Assembly: GCA_041397645.1 (NCBI GenBank)
Contig: JAWKWE010000004.1
Span: forward strand, 2,852,001 to 2,916,000
Length of the DNA stretch: 64,000 bases
Reading direction: 5' to 3'
From: Hyphomicrobiaceae bacterium
Lineage (GTDB): Bacteria > Pseudomonadota > Alphaproteobacteria > Rhizobiales > Hyphomicrobiaceae
The position numbers were made by a program, and so were the translations under genes. Shown one piece after another: positions 54,189-63,333 of the stretch. Below the pieces are notes generated by a model. That model did no database searches, was not told where the DNA came from, and worked only from the letters and a program-made list of their open reading frames with translations. Position 1 is the first letter of the stretch. Each line of letters opens with the position of its first letter.

Positions 54189-54920
54189 TCAGCAATCGCC
54201 AAACAGCGTCGTGAGACACTTCCACGTCTTCTTGGCGGCATGGCCAACGGCCGATCCCGCGTCCTCAAGAACCTTTCCCGTCTTCTTGGCGGCATCGCTC
54301 ACGGCTTTGCCGGCCTTCTCCACGGGTTCGACCACGGTCGCGGGCTCGCCAGCGTCGTCTGCAGGACCTTTCTGATCTGCTTCTTGAGTGGTACCTTTCT
54401 GAGCGTCTCCCTCAGCGTCCTTTTTAGGCGGGGAAGCTGGTGCGCCCGATGAATCGCTCCAGGTCTTGCTGCTGGCTGGCGCTTGTGCTCCAGCGTTGCC
54501 GGTGGGCGGGTTCTGTGGCGGGCCGGCATTAGCGTTTGCTGGCGCGGTGGAGCCAGCGGGTGCGGCATCAGGCGGCCTTACAGACGGCGGTGGCGTAACC
54601 GTCTCCTTGACCCCGTCGTCGGGCGCGCCGGCTGGCAGCGCGAGAACCTTGGGTGTTCCGTTGCAGGGGCGTTCGCTTTGGCGGTCTACGGCACAGCTTT
54701 GATGTCCGCCTTCGCGCGCCAGCGTGGTTATACAATATAATTGCAGCCCACCTTGGGGCGCCACATGGACGTCGTCGGAAAAGGTGCAGCGGTATTGCGC
54801 CTGCGGACCGGTACACGAAACGCAGAACTCAGGAGGCGCAGCCTGCGCGGGCACGCCTGCAGCGGCGAGCGCTGTCGCGAGGCAGATCAAGACAAGCAGA
54901 TGGCTGCGTGCCTGGAACAT
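54189..54920 (-). CDS. Exported Cys- and Pro/Ala-rich hypothetical protein
   Basis: 243-aa protein. Signal peptide (HLLVLICLATALAAAGVPAQA), then a small domain of about 65 residues with six cysteines (EFCVSCTGPQAQYRCTF, LYCITTL, QSCAVD, RPCNG), followed by a low-complexity Pro/Ala/Gly linker (about 95-180). The C-terminal helix-rich tail is Ala/Lys-rich (VEKAGKAVSDAAKKTGKVLEDAGSAVGHAAKK) and ends TWKCLTTLFGDC. The tail resembles amphipathic 11-mer repeats of LEA-type or apolipoprotein-like segments. ATG 54920 is preferred to an in-frame TTG at 54929. Not recognised. Confidence 0.7.
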   Translation of the reverse strand: MFQARSHLLVLICLATALAAAGVPAQAAPPEFCVSCTGPQAQYRCTFSDDVHVAPQGGLQLYCITTLAREGGHQSCAVDRQSERPCNGTPKVLALPAGAPDDGVKETVTPPPSVRPPDAAPAGSTAPANANAGPPQNPPTGNAGAQAPASSKTWSDSSGAPASPPKKDAEGDAQKGTTQEADQKGPADDAGEPATVVEPVEKAGKAVSDAAKKTGKVLEDAGSAVGHAAKKTWKCLTTLFGDC

Positions 54921-55145
54921 TCCGTTCAAGCCCCCTCATTGATCCGCTGTGCCAAGTTCCCGTTGCCGCCGTCCGGCAATGCACGGTTTAACGGAATTGG
55001 CGACTAAGGTCGACTCCTCGCCCGGTCTGGCGTGACGCCCGCTCATGGAACCCGGCCTCGAGCAGCTGCCCAGGAGAAAGCGCGGCGCTGCGCCGCGCCG
55101 TGCCAGAACCCAGGGGCCAGGGCCTTTTTGAAGTCGCAACCCAAC

Positions 55146-55174
55146 TTGCAATGGCGCTGGGGCGCATTTATACG
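55146..55174 (+). promoter_or_regulatory. Sigma-70 type promoter of tRNA-Ser
   Basis: TTGCAA (55146-55151), 17-base spacer, TATACG (55169-55174), with the tRNA beginning 17 bases later. Both the spacing and position fit. Confidence 0.6.
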
Positions 55175-55191
55175 GGGTGCTTCGCCGGACT

Positions 55192-55283
55192 GGAGATGTG
55201 GCCGAGTGGCTGAAGGCGGCGCTTTGCTAAAGCGTTATACGCCGAAAGGTGTATCGAGGGTTCGAATCCCTCCGTCTCCGCCA
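55192..55283 (+). tRNA. tRNA-Ser (anticodon GCU)
   Basis: Cloverleaf of 92 nt including the encoded CCA. The acceptor stem GGAGATG pairs with CGTCTCC (one G-T), discriminator G. The D-arm is GGCCGAGTGGCTGAAGGC. The anticodon stem GCGCT/AGCGT encloses loop TTGCTAA with anticodon GCT (reads AGC/AGU). A long class II variable arm (TATACGCCGAAAGGTGTAT) is typical of serine tRNAs, followed by the T-arm GAGGGTTCGAATCCCTC. Confidence 0.96.
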
Positions 55284-55868
55284 GTTTTTCGCTCACGCGC
55301 CCAAGACGCTCCGGGGGGCAGCGCTCGCGACGGTCGCGCAGTCGCGCACCTGATCCGGGTTTGAACTTAGGCTCTCGAGACCCGTCAGCAATTTAATAAA
55401 CATCTGAAACTCGATCATAAAAAACTGAGCTGGATTCTTCGGCTCCGCTCTTGGACGTGCGCGTTCGTCATGTTCCGCCTCGCGTGAATGGGAGATTGGT
55501 GCGGTCACTTCCCTGACGGCCGCTCTTGGCAACAGGCCGGCCCGGCCTAAGGCCAATTTCAGCGGGGATATCAAAAACCTTGAATGATCTGGTGCTAGCG
55601 ACTGGAACCTGTGGCGGTAAGATCTCCGCCAATTGACAGCGTCATGTGTGATGCGTGTTCAATGGCTAAATGCATCGACAGTTGGTGTTTGTGACGCGGG
55701 CGTGTCGACTGTTTCCGGAAAGTCGATGGGCAATGTCTGGGGGCCGCAAGATATTCTTCAGCGCTAAGGAACATTGGACAACGTCACGATTGTCGGGAAC
55801 GAGCCTTGGCAATTGGTAGGTTGTTCGAATAGGGTAATGCTCAAACTGCGATGAATTGGGAGGGAGCT
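55284..55868. other. Intergenic region between tRNA-Ser and the envelope operon
   Basis: About 585 bp. A TTTTT after the tRNA may help end its transcript. A minus-strand frame of 93 codons (55293-55574) lacks a ribosome binding site and a recognisable product. No copy of the tRNA 3' end, integrase fragment or direct repeat was seen, so there is no positive sign of an integrated element. The promoter of the downstream operon must lie here. Confidence 0.45.
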
Positions 55869-56924
55869 ATGTTCGCGTTAAGGGGGAATTGTACCCGTGC
55901 ATTTTGCTGTGCGGCGATCATCGGTATTTGGAGTCTGACTGCGGCGCCTTCAGCGCGAAGCGATGACACCGGGCCGCTACTTCCCCATGTAGGTGGACAA
56001 CTCACAAGCGCATTCTCAAACCGCTTTGGCCCCGATGCCGAAAGCGTGCTGGCATTCACAGCAATTAAGCCGGAGGCACTCAGCCTAACTTATTCGAGTA
56101 CCCGTGGGCTTGTGGTTGCTCGCGACATTCTCATTGCGGATCGCAAGAATTCGAAAGCCTATGTGCTTGGCTATGCGCAGAACATGCCGCTCTCAATTCC
56201 AGGCACGACATCGCTGGGGATCTCGGGAGAATCGCTGATTGAATTGCGAACGAAAGGCAAGACCGCGTTGTCGCTCGTTTACGACGCGCAATTGTCGCGC
56301 ATCGACGGCCTGCTTCAGTTGGTCGAAAAGGATATCAAGATCCCGCTTCTGATTGAAAACACCATCGTCAAAGTGCCGGTCGTTCACGCCACCGGCACAT
56401 TCGGCACGGGCGACAAGACCGGTATTGGCGATTTCTATTTCCTCGACAACAAAAACAATCCGCTGATGCTACAGAGCACGCTTCAGTTTGGCTGGGAAAA
56501 GCAGATCCGCTCGGAACGGATCGTTCGTGTCACAGCGGGCGCTTCGATGCGCTCCGCCATGGAGCAGGCGCTATCTACGTTGCGCAAGTACGACATCTAT
56601 GGCCTTCACTTCGATTTCGACAAGGCGAGCTTGCGTCCAGACTCGTCGAAGTTGATCAAGGATATTGCGGAGACCTTGAAGAACAATCCGACCTGGACGC
56701 TTCAGATCAATGGACACACCGATTCAATCGGCGATGCCGGCTACAACAAGAAGCTGTCTAGCGAACGCGCGGCTTCGGTGGCGAATGCGCTCGTTGCGGA
56801 AGGAATTGACAAGACACGGTTGAAGACCGACGGCATGGGCGAAAGCCAGCCCAAGGGGAATAATGCTACGTTGGACGGTCGCGCACTCAATCGGCGCGTG
56901 GAACTGATCCGCACAGATCGTTGA
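55869..56924 (+). CDS. OmpA-family peptidoglycan-binding protein
   Basis: 351-aa exported protein. Signal peptide in the first ~30 residues (CCAAIIGIWSLTAAPSA). The N-terminal region of about 200 residues is beta-rich and unassigned. The OmpA C-terminal domain is at about 235-351: YGLHFDFDKASLRPDSSKLIKDIAETL, LQINGHTDSIGDAGYNKKLSSERAASVANAL, and GMGESQPKGNNATLDGRALNRRVEL, with the Asp and Arg that bind diaminopimelate. GGGAGGGAG before ATG 55869 fixes the start. First gene of a three-gene unit; the gap to the next is 41 bp. Confidence 0.88.
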   Translation: MFALRGNCTRAFCCAAIIGIWSLTAAPSARSDDTGPLLPHVGGQLTSAFSNRFGPDAESVLAFTAIKPEALSLTYSSTRGLVVARDILIADRKNSKAYVLGYAQNMPLSIPGTTSLGISGESLIELRTKGKTALSLVYDAQLSRIDGLLQLVEKDIKIPLLIENTIVKVPVVHATGTFGTGDKTGIGDFYFLDNKNNPLMLQSTLQFGWEKQIRSERIVRVTAGASMRSAMEQALSTLRKYDIYGLHFDFDKASLRPDSSKLIKDIAETLKNNPTWTLQINGHTDSIGDAGYNKKLSSERAASVANALVAEGIDKTRLKTDGMGESQPKGNNATLDGRALNRRVELIRTDR

Positions 56925-56965
56925 GCGTTTGAATAAGCCGGGGGGCTTTGAACGAGGAGGAGAGG

Positions 56966-58495
56966 ATGGGCGAAGTTTCGGGGGGCGTTCGCACCATATT
57001 CATTCGATTTGTTGTTCGCCGGGGACGTTTCCAAGGGGGCCGTTTGCAAGCAGGACTACTCGCCTCGATCGCGCAGGTGACGGTGTTTATTGCAACTCTG
57101 ATCGCGTTTGGCGGCGATCGGCCAGCCTTGGCGCTCGACGTTACAGATCCGTTCCAAGCCGCGACGGCCAAGCCGCTTTTCGGCGACTACGATAAGATGG
57201 TCACGCGGCGGCAGATCCGCGTTCTTATTCCGTTGAGCAAGACCTACTTCTTCCTGGACGGTGGCGAGGCGCGCGGCATCGCTGTCGAGGCGCTGCGCGC
57301 CTTCGAAAAGGACCTAAACGCCAAGATCAAAGATAAATCGAAGCGCATTTTCTTCTTCGCCATTCCAACGCCACGCGGTCGATTGCTGGAGGATCTTGCC
57401 GCTGGCAAAGGCGATCTCGTGATTGCCAATCTTACGATCACGCCGGAAAGGCAGGAGAAGGTTGCCTTCTCAGATCCTGTTCTGACGGGAGTGAAAGAAT
57501 TTATTGTCACGCCTGCTTCTGCAAAAGACATCCAGAGCCTGGATGATCTTTCAGGCATGACGATCACGGTGCGGTCCACAAGCAGCTACTTTGCAAGCCT
57601 CAAGAAGGTGAATGAAACTCTAGAGGCAAAGGGATATGCGCCGATCAAGATCGTTGAAGCAGACTACCGCCTCGAAGACGAAGATATACTGGATATGGTC
57701 CAATCGGGGCTGACTGAAGCTACCGTCGTCGATAATCACATCTACAACTTGTGGAGCCAAGTTTATGAGAACCTGAAGGCCCACGAGGCGGCGTCATTGC
57801 GGACCGATGGAAACATCGCGTGGGCCTTCAGAAAAGATAGTCCCCAATTCGCAGCCGTAGTGAACAAGTTCGTTGCTCAGTCGAAAAAGGGCACTGAGCG
57901 CGGTAACATTGTTTTCTCGGAGTACTTCAAGAGCGATAAGTTGCTGAAGAAGGCCTCGGATCCAGCCAATACGGAGCGCCTGAACGGGCTGCTGTTCTTG
58001 TTTCGCAAATACGGTGAGATGTATGGGATCGATCCGTTTTTGATGGCCGCCGTCGCATTTCAGGAATCGCGCTTCGATCAGAAGCTCGTCATGCGCACGG
58101 GGGCCACTGGAATTATGCAGATGATGCCGGCGACCGCGCGCGATCCAAACGTCAACTTGCCGAACATCACCAATCTCGAGGAGAACGTCCACGCATTCGC
58201 GAAATACTTTAAATTTCTGCGAGATAGGTACGTCAATCAAGATGGGATGGAAGAATTCGACCGTCGGATGCTGCTTCTGGCCTCATACAACGCGGGGCCT
58301 GAGCGCTTGAAAAAGCTCAGAGCAAAGTCGACAAACCCTAATGTGTGGTATGAGAACGTTGAGTGGGCGGTGTGGAAGTCGGTTGGGCTGGAGACAGTGC
58401 AGTACGTGCGCAATGTCCACCGCTATTACATCGCGTTCATCCAGGCTTATACATCCGCCCTGGAAAGAAGAAATCTGAAGCACGCCGCTGAGTAA
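56966..58495 (+). CDS. MltF-like lytic transglycosylase with solute-binding domain
   Basis: 509-aa envelope protein. Basic N-terminus and one signal-anchor helix (about 30-52), then a bacterial solute-binding (SBP_bac_3 type) domain at about 80-310: FFLDGGEARGIAVEALRAFEKDL, LAAGKGDLVIANLTITPERQEKVAFSDPVL. The lysozyme-like SLT domain follows at about 340-480, with catalytic E367 in VAFQESRFDQ, GATGIMQMMPATA and LLLASYNAGPERLKKLR. This order matches MltF of E. coli (518 aa). GAGGAGGA at 56954-56961 supports ATG 56966. It should cleave peptidoglycan glycan strands in the periplasm. Confidence 0.9.
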   Translation: MGEVSGGVRTIFIRFVVRRGRFQGGRLQAGLLASIAQVTVFIATLIAFGGDRPALALDVTDPFQAATAKPLFGDYDKMVTRRQIRVLIPLSKTYFFLDGGEARGIAVEALRAFEKDLNAKIKDKSKRIFFFAIPTPRGRLLEDLAAGKGDLVIANLTITPERQEKVAFSDPVLTGVKEFIVTPASAKDIQSLDDLSGMTITVRSTSSYFASLKKVNETLEAKGYAPIKIVEADYRLEDEDILDMVQSGLTEATVVDNHIYNLWSQVYENLKAHEAASLRTDGNIAWAFRKDSPQFAAVVNKFVAQSKKGTERGNIVFSEYFKSDKLLKKASDPANTERLNGLLFLFRKYGEMYGIDPFLMAAVAFQESRFDQKLVMRTGATGIMQMMPATARDPNVNLPNITNLEENVHAFAKYFKFLRDRYVNQDGMEEFDRRMLLLASYNAGPERLKKLRAKSTNPNVWYENVEWAVWKSVGLETVQYVRNVHRYYIAFIQAYTSALERRNLKHAAE

Positions 58496-58508
58496 TCGAG
58501 AGAGAGTT

Positions 58509-61274
58509 ATGAGTCGCGCTTTTTTGTTTCGTTTGATGTCTGTGTTTGCCCGGTTCAGTTTGGTGCTGTTGGGGGCTGTTGCGTTATTGTCTGTTTCGCA
58601 GGCGAATGCGCAAGATGAGCAAGGCACCTCGGGCGAGCCGGCTCAGACGAACGCGACCCCGGACACTCACGGTGGATACGCACTTCTGCCGTCGGCCAAT
58701 TCGATCATGATCGGCATCGACGCTAAGGTCGCAGCCATGATCGACAAAGGCAAGCAGGCATGTGCCGAGGATTTGGCCAAGTACTGCTCGACAGTCGCTC
58801 CAGGCGAGGGCCGCATTGCTTTCTGCCTGATCGCTCATGCCGATAAGCGCACGGCTTCCTGCGAAGCGGCCATGGATGACGCGCGCGGACAGGCCGAGGA
58901 GATCATCAACGGGCTCGATCAGGCGATCGACATCTGCTCCAGCGACATCGCAAGCCACTGTGCCGGTACGCAGCCGGGAGAGGGGCGCATCGCTCAATGT
59001 CTATTGGAGCAGCGGGAGTCGCTGAGCGAGGGCTGCGGCAATATCGTTGATCGGCTCGCCAACGTAATTTTTGCACCTTCCCAAAACGTAGCGGATAGCG
59101 GTGCCAGCAGCGCTTCAGATAGTACGCAACCACCTCCGCAGCAGGCCGAAGCCTCCTCGCCGAGTGTGCTCGATGAGCTGGACGCCAAGGTGGCGGCGAT
59201 GCTGGAGAAGGGCAAACAAGCCTGCGCGGTCGATCTTGAAAAGTATTGTTCGACCGTTGCGCCGGGTGAGGGCCGTCTCGCATACTGCCTGATTGCGCAT
59301 GCCGACAAGCGCACGCCTTCGTGCGCCGCGGCAATCGATGATGCGCGCACCCAAGCTGAGAACTTAATCAACAAAATCGATCAAGCGGTGGAGACGTGCT
59401 CGCCCGATATCGCACAGCATTGCGGAGGCACGGAGCCAGGCGAAGGACGCATCGCGCAGTGCCTGTTGGAGCAGCGGGAGGTGCTGAGTGAGGGTTGCGG
59501 GCACGTGGTCGACAAGCTCGCTAATGTGATTTTCCCGGCCGTTCAAAACATGGCCGATAACGCCGAAAATCCAGTCGAGTTCGCCGACACCTCTCCGGCG
59601 CCAGCGCAGCAGGCGTCCGAGGCGGACGCGCCGGTCACCCCTGTCCTCGCCGCGCTCGACGACAAGGTGGCTGCGATGTTGGAGAAGGGTAAACAAGCCT
59701 GCGCGGTCGATCTTGAGAACTATTGTTCGACCGTTGCGCCGGGCGAAGGCCGTCTTGCATTCTGCCTGATCGCACACGCCGACAAGCGCACGCCTTCGTG
59801 CGCAGCCGCCATCGACGAGGCGCGCAGCCGGGCTGAGAACATAATCAACGAGATTGATCAGGCCGCAGAAACCTGCACGCCAGACATCGACACGCATTGC
59901 GCCGGCACCGAACCCGGCGAAGGTCGCATTGCTCAATGCTTGCTGGAGCAAAGAGATGTGCTGAGTCAGGGTTGCGGCAATGTTGTCGATAAGCTTGCCA
60001 ACATGATCTTCCCGCCCATTCAAAACGTCGCCTACGACAGCGGTGATGTACCAGCCGATAGTGGCGCGGTTGTCGAGGATACGGCTCAAGCCTCTTCGCC
60101 GAACGTGCTTGAAGAACTGGATGCCAAGGTTGCTGCCATGGTCGAGAAGGGTAGCCAGGGATGCGCCGAAGACATCAAACAATATTGCGCGAACGTCGCG
60201 CCTGGAGAGGGGCGCATTGCTCTATGTTTGGCAGCGCACGCGGATAAGCGGACGCAGTCGTGCGAGCAGGCCTTGGGCGAAGTAGGCCGCGAAGCCGACG
60301 ACATCATCAACGAGATCGATCAAGCTGTTGAAACTTGTGCGCCCGACATTGCTGCACAATGCGCAGGCACAGACCCTGGAGAGGGCCGTATTGCCGAGTG
60401 TCTGATGCAGCAGCGGTCGGCGCTCAGCGTCGATTGTGGCCATGTCGTTGACAGGTTGGCCGAGGCGATTGCTGCTCCTCAGGGCTCTGTGGCTGACGCA
60501 GAGAACGGTAATGAGCAAGCAGAGCCTGTGAAAGCGGTCACGGCCGCGCATCCGGTGCTTGAAGCACTCGGAGCCAAGGTCGAGGCAATCATTGAGAAGG
60601 GCACGGCAGGCTGTGCGGAAGATCTTCGCAACTACTGCTCGACAGTCACGCCCGGCGAGGGGAGGCTGGCATTCTGTCTTATCGCGAACGCCGATAAGCG
60701 AAGCGAGAAATGCGAGCAGACGTTGGCTGACGCGCGCGAGCAGGCTGAAGTGCTCATCGATGAGGTCGATAACGCGATCAGCGCATGTTCGCCCGATATT
60801 GCAGCCTTGTGCGCCGGAACGCAGCCTGGGGATGGGCGTATAGCTCAATGCCTCGTCGGTCAGCGTGACGCGCTGACGGAAGCCTGCGGTCAAGTTGTTG
60901 ACGCTGTTGGGAAGGTTGTCTTCACGGCGCACAACAAGGCGGCCGAAGCGCCGCAAACCAGTGTCACGACTGGCGCCATAGATGAGAATGCCGAGGTTGA
61001 TGCACCCGCCGCCAAGCCCGAGACCAAGCAGGTTTGCCGCTCTGTCAATGTGAGCATCACCGACTGGGGCAAGGATGCGACGAGTAACGACGCGCGCAAG
61101 TTGTTGGGCAACAAGATCAACTCCTATGCCGCTCGCCACGCAGCCCAGGAGTTTGCTGCCAAGGGCGCAACGGTGACGTGCAAGGCCGACGTCGATCTGC
61201 TCGTGGTTGGTTACTTTACCTGCCAAGCTCGGGCACGTGTCTGCTGGGCCGAAGCTGCGAACGGGTCGGAATAG
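58509..61274 (+). CDS. Exported repeat protein with five 8-cysteine GLG1-like modules
   Basis: 921-aa exported protein. Signal peptide (LVLLGAVALLSVSQANA), then five modules of about 123 residues at roughly 68-190, 221-343, 379-502, 533-655 and 683-806, joined by acidic Pro/Ala linkers. Each module has two GLG1-type cysteine-rich repeats, recognised by CAEDLxKYCSTVAPGEGRxxxCL and CSPDIAxHCxGTxPGEGRIAQCL patterns, with eight cysteines (in module 1: C85, C93, C106, C118, C143, C151, C164, C176). The C-terminal domain (about 840-921) has four further cysteines (QVCRS, TCKAD, YFTCQ, VCWAE). Oxidative folding in the periplasm is expected. It starts 13 bp after the MltF-like gene with GAGAGAG upstream. 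Function unknown; binding to a ligand or to glycan is inference. Confidence 0.85.
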   Translation: MSRAFLFRLMSVFARFSLVLLGAVALLSVSQANAQDEQGTSGEPAQTNATPDTHGGYALLPSANSIMIGIDAKVAAMIDKGKQACAEDLAKYCSTVAPGEGRIAFCLIAHADKRTASCEAAMDDARGQAEEIINGLDQAIDICSSDIASHCAGTQPGEGRIAQCLLEQRESLSEGCGNIVDRLANVIFAPSQNVADSGASSASDSTQPPPQQAEASSPSVLDELDAKVAAMLEKGKQACAVDLEKYCSTVAPGEGRLAYCLIAHADKRTPSCAAAIDDARTQAENLINKIDQAVETCSPDIAQHCGGTEPGEGRIAQCLLEQREVLSEGCGHVVDKLANVIFPAVQNMADNAENPVEFADTSPAPAQQASEADAPVTPVLAALDDKVAAMLEKGKQACAVDLENYCSTVAPGEGRLAFCLIAHADKRTPSCAAAIDEARSRAENIINEIDQAAETCTPDIDTHCAGTEPGEGRIAQCLLEQRDVLSQGCGNVVDKLANMIFPPIQNVAYDSGDVPADSGAVVEDTAQASSPNVLEELDAKVAAMVEKGSQGCAEDIKQYCANVAPGEGRIALCLAAHADKRTQSCEQALGEVGREADDIINEIDQAVETCAPDIAAQCAGTDPGEGRIAECLMQQRSALSVDCGHVVDRLAEAIAAPQGSVADAENGNEQAEPVKAVTAAHPVLEALGAKVEAIIEKGTAGCAEDLRNYCSTVTPGEGRLAFCLIANADKRSEKCEQTLADAREQAEVLIDEVDNAISACSPDIAALCAGTQPGDGRIAQCLVGQRDALTEACGQVVDAVGKVVFTAHNKAAEAPQTSVTTGAIDENAEVDAPAAKPETKQVCRSVNVSITDWGKDATSNDARKLLGNKINSYAARHAAQEFAAKGATVTCKADVDLLVVGYFTCQARARVCWAEAANGSE
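58710..60926 (+). repeat. Five tandem intragenic modules (period about 155 codons)
   Basis: Approximate module positions: 58710-59078, 59169-59537, 59643-60014, 60105-60473, 60555-60926. Modules 2 and 3 are nearly identical even in DNA, differing at roughly 20 of about 125 residues, while module 5 is the most diverged. This indicates stepwise internal duplication, the latest between modules 2 and 3. Confidence 0.8.
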
Positions 61275-61513
61275 CGGCGCGCGGACCTTCCGCCCTTGCC
61301 GCGTGCGTCTTGGCTAATGGCAGTTTGAAGCATCGCGCGAAAAGCTGTAAATGCGCATTTTTGAGTGTATCGATTGCACGCACCGACAGCGCCGAACACC
61401 GCCAGCGCGAAACCATGTCCCCACATCCTGCGCTGCGCGCTTGATGCACAGGTGTATCGTCATGGCTCCGCGTGGCGGATGTTGCGCCTCTACCCCTGGA
61501 TTGCTGAAGCTAT

Positions 61514-63016
61514 ATGACACCTGAGAAGCCAGCTGATACAGCGCAGCCGCGCGTGCCGCGCCCGACACGGGCGGCACGCATGGATGCGCTCGCCGTGCTT
61601 CCGGTATTCTTCAAGCTTGCAGACCGCCGCGCGGTGTTGGCGGGTGGGAGCGATGCTGCGGCGTGGAAAGCGGAGTTGCTGTCGGCGGCGGGCGCCGATG
61701 TCGATGTCTACGCCTCTGAAATGTCGCGCGAGATGCGAGAGGTTGCCGGTTCGCCACCCGGTGGGACCATTTGCTTGATCGAGCGGGACTGGCAGACGGA
61801 TGATCTTTCAGGTGCCGCAATTGCTGTTGGGGCAATTTCCGATCAGCAGGAAGGTCAGGCGTTTGCCAACGCCGCGCGCCTGCGTGGCGTGCCTGTCAAT
61901 GTCGTGGATCGTCCGGAGCTATGTCAGTTTCAATTCGGCTCCATCGTCAACCGCTCTCCCCTGGTTGTCGCCATTTCCACCGATGGGGCTGCGCCGGTGT
62001 TCGGCCAAGCGATCCGTTCGCGGTTGGAAGCGTGGTTGCCTTCCGGGTTCAAGCGCTGGGCCGAGGCTGCGAAAGTCTGGCGGCGGGAGGGCGACCGGTT
62101 GGGCGCGACGATCTCCGAACGTCGGCGCTTTTGGGAACTCTTCACGCAGACCGCGTTGGCGCGCGCGGATACGCCGCCCAACACGCAGGATCTGGAAGAT
62201 CTCATCTCTCAGGCGTCACGCGAGCGCGTAGACAATCCAAGCGGCGGCTTTGTGTCGCTCGTTGGCGCAGGACCCGGCGATCCGGAGCTTTTGACACTTC
62301 GCGCAGTTCGCGCCTTGCGCAGCGCTGACGTCATTCTCTACGACGATCTCGTGAGCGTGCCGGTGCTGGAATTTGCCCGCCGTGAAGCGCGCCGCATTCT
62401 TGTCGGCAAGACCGGCTACGGACCTGCTTGCAAGCAAACCGAGATCAATGCGCTGATGGTCGAACTCGCCCAGGGGGGCAATCGCGTTGCACGACTGAAG
62501 TCGGGCGATCCGCTGATCTTCGGCAGAGCCGGTGAAGAGATTGGCGTCTTGCGCGAGGCGGGCGTTGCGTTCGAGGTGATCCCCGGCATTTCTGCCGTGC
62601 AGGCGGCTGCCGCAAACCTCAAGGTTTCGCTCACCCATCGCGATCATGCGAAGCGGGTGCAACTCGTTACCGGTCATTCGCGCGAAGGCAAGTTGCCCGA
62701 TACGCTCGATTGGCAGGCGCTCGCAGATCCGCGGGCGACAACCGCCGTTTACATGGCGCAGCGTACGTTGGCGGAGATGTGTGCAAAGCTGATTGCTGCA
62801 GGACTTCCCACCAGTACGCCGGCCATCGCGACGTTTAACCTGACGCGCGCCGACGCGCGCAACATCGCTGGCGATATCGGCAGCTTGCCGGGGCAATTAG
62901 AGAGTGCCGGCATCGCAGGGCCGTGTCTGGTGCTGATTGGCCAGGTCCTTGGCCCGGAGGGCGACGAGGCCGGAGAGCCAGTCCAGGAAACTTTGGTTAA
63001 TCCCGAAAAGACGTAA
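61514..63016 (+). CDS. cysG: Siroheme synthase (precorrin-2 dehydrogenase / ferrochelatase and uroporphyrinogen-III methyltransferase)
   Basis: Trifunctional cytosolic enzyme making sirohaem for sulfite and nitrite reductases. 500 aa. The N-terminal Rossmann domain (PVFFKLADRRAVLAGGSDAAAWKAELL, IVNRSPLVVAISTDGAAPVFGQAIRSRLE) oxidises and chelates; the motif GGSDAA differs from the usual GGGxVA. The C-terminal SUMT domain has VGAGPGDPELLTLRAVRAL, YDDLVS, VARLKSGDPLIFGRAGEE and VIPGISAVQAAAA. No convincing ribosome binding site at 61514; ATG 61580 (MDALAVLP) is an alternative. No cysteine or nitrite genes are adjacent in the window. Confidence 0.94.
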   Translation: MTPEKPADTAQPRVPRPTRAARMDALAVLPVFFKLADRRAVLAGGSDAAAWKAELLSAAGADVDVYASEMSREMREVAGSPPGGTICLIERDWQTDDLSGAAIAVGAISDQQEGQAFANAARLRGVPVNVVDRPELCQFQFGSIVNRSPLVVAISTDGAAPVFGQAIRSRLEAWLPSGFKRWAEAAKVWRREGDRLGATISERRRFWELFTQTALARADTPPNTQDLEDLISQASRERVDNPSGGFVSLVGAGPGDPELLTLRAVRALRSADVILYDDLVSVPVLEFARREARRILVGKTGYGPACKQTEINALMVELAQGGNRVARLKSGDPLIFGRAGEEIGVLREAGVAFEVIPGISAVQAAAANLKVSLTHRDHAKRVQLVTGHSREGKLPDTLDWQALADPRATTAVYMAQRTLAEMCAKLIAAGLPTSTPAIATFNLTRADARNIAGDIGSLPGQLESAGIAGPCLVLIGQVLGPEGDEAGEPVQETLVNPEKT

Positions 63017-63333
63017 GACCGGGCGCGGCTCAGAGTTGGATTTTTGCCACTAAAGAAAGGCACTTAAAGCGGCGCTTTCGGGCAACACTTGCCATCAAAA
63101 ATTCGCATCGCTCAGCCTATTGGTCGGACCAATTACAAACCGGACGCCGTTTGGGTTGCCATCGGGGTTTGGCTATAGTTGTGTGCGCTTCGGTAAGGGG
63201 GCTTACGAGCGGCAGGCAGAAGAACGCTGTCGGGGTGCGGGTTGCGCCCTGAAAGCGGGCAACGTCCGTCGCGGCGGCACGGTCGGGTGCCAAGCCCGTA
63301 ACGTGATGGGCGCGTTGGGAGTGACAGTTCGCA

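Noticed and set aside
55293..55574. 93-codon minus-strand frame after tRNA-Ser
   Set aside because: No ribosome binding site, no hydrophobic core or domain; likely chance.
58710..60926. CRISPR-like or non-coding tandem repeat
   Set aside because: The repeats are long (about 460 bp), keep reading frame and conserve cysteines, so they are protein modules.
55192..61274. Genomic island integrated at tRNA-Ser
   Set aside because: No integrase, no second copy of the tRNA 3' end and no direct repeats were seen; the downstream genes look like normal envelope genes.
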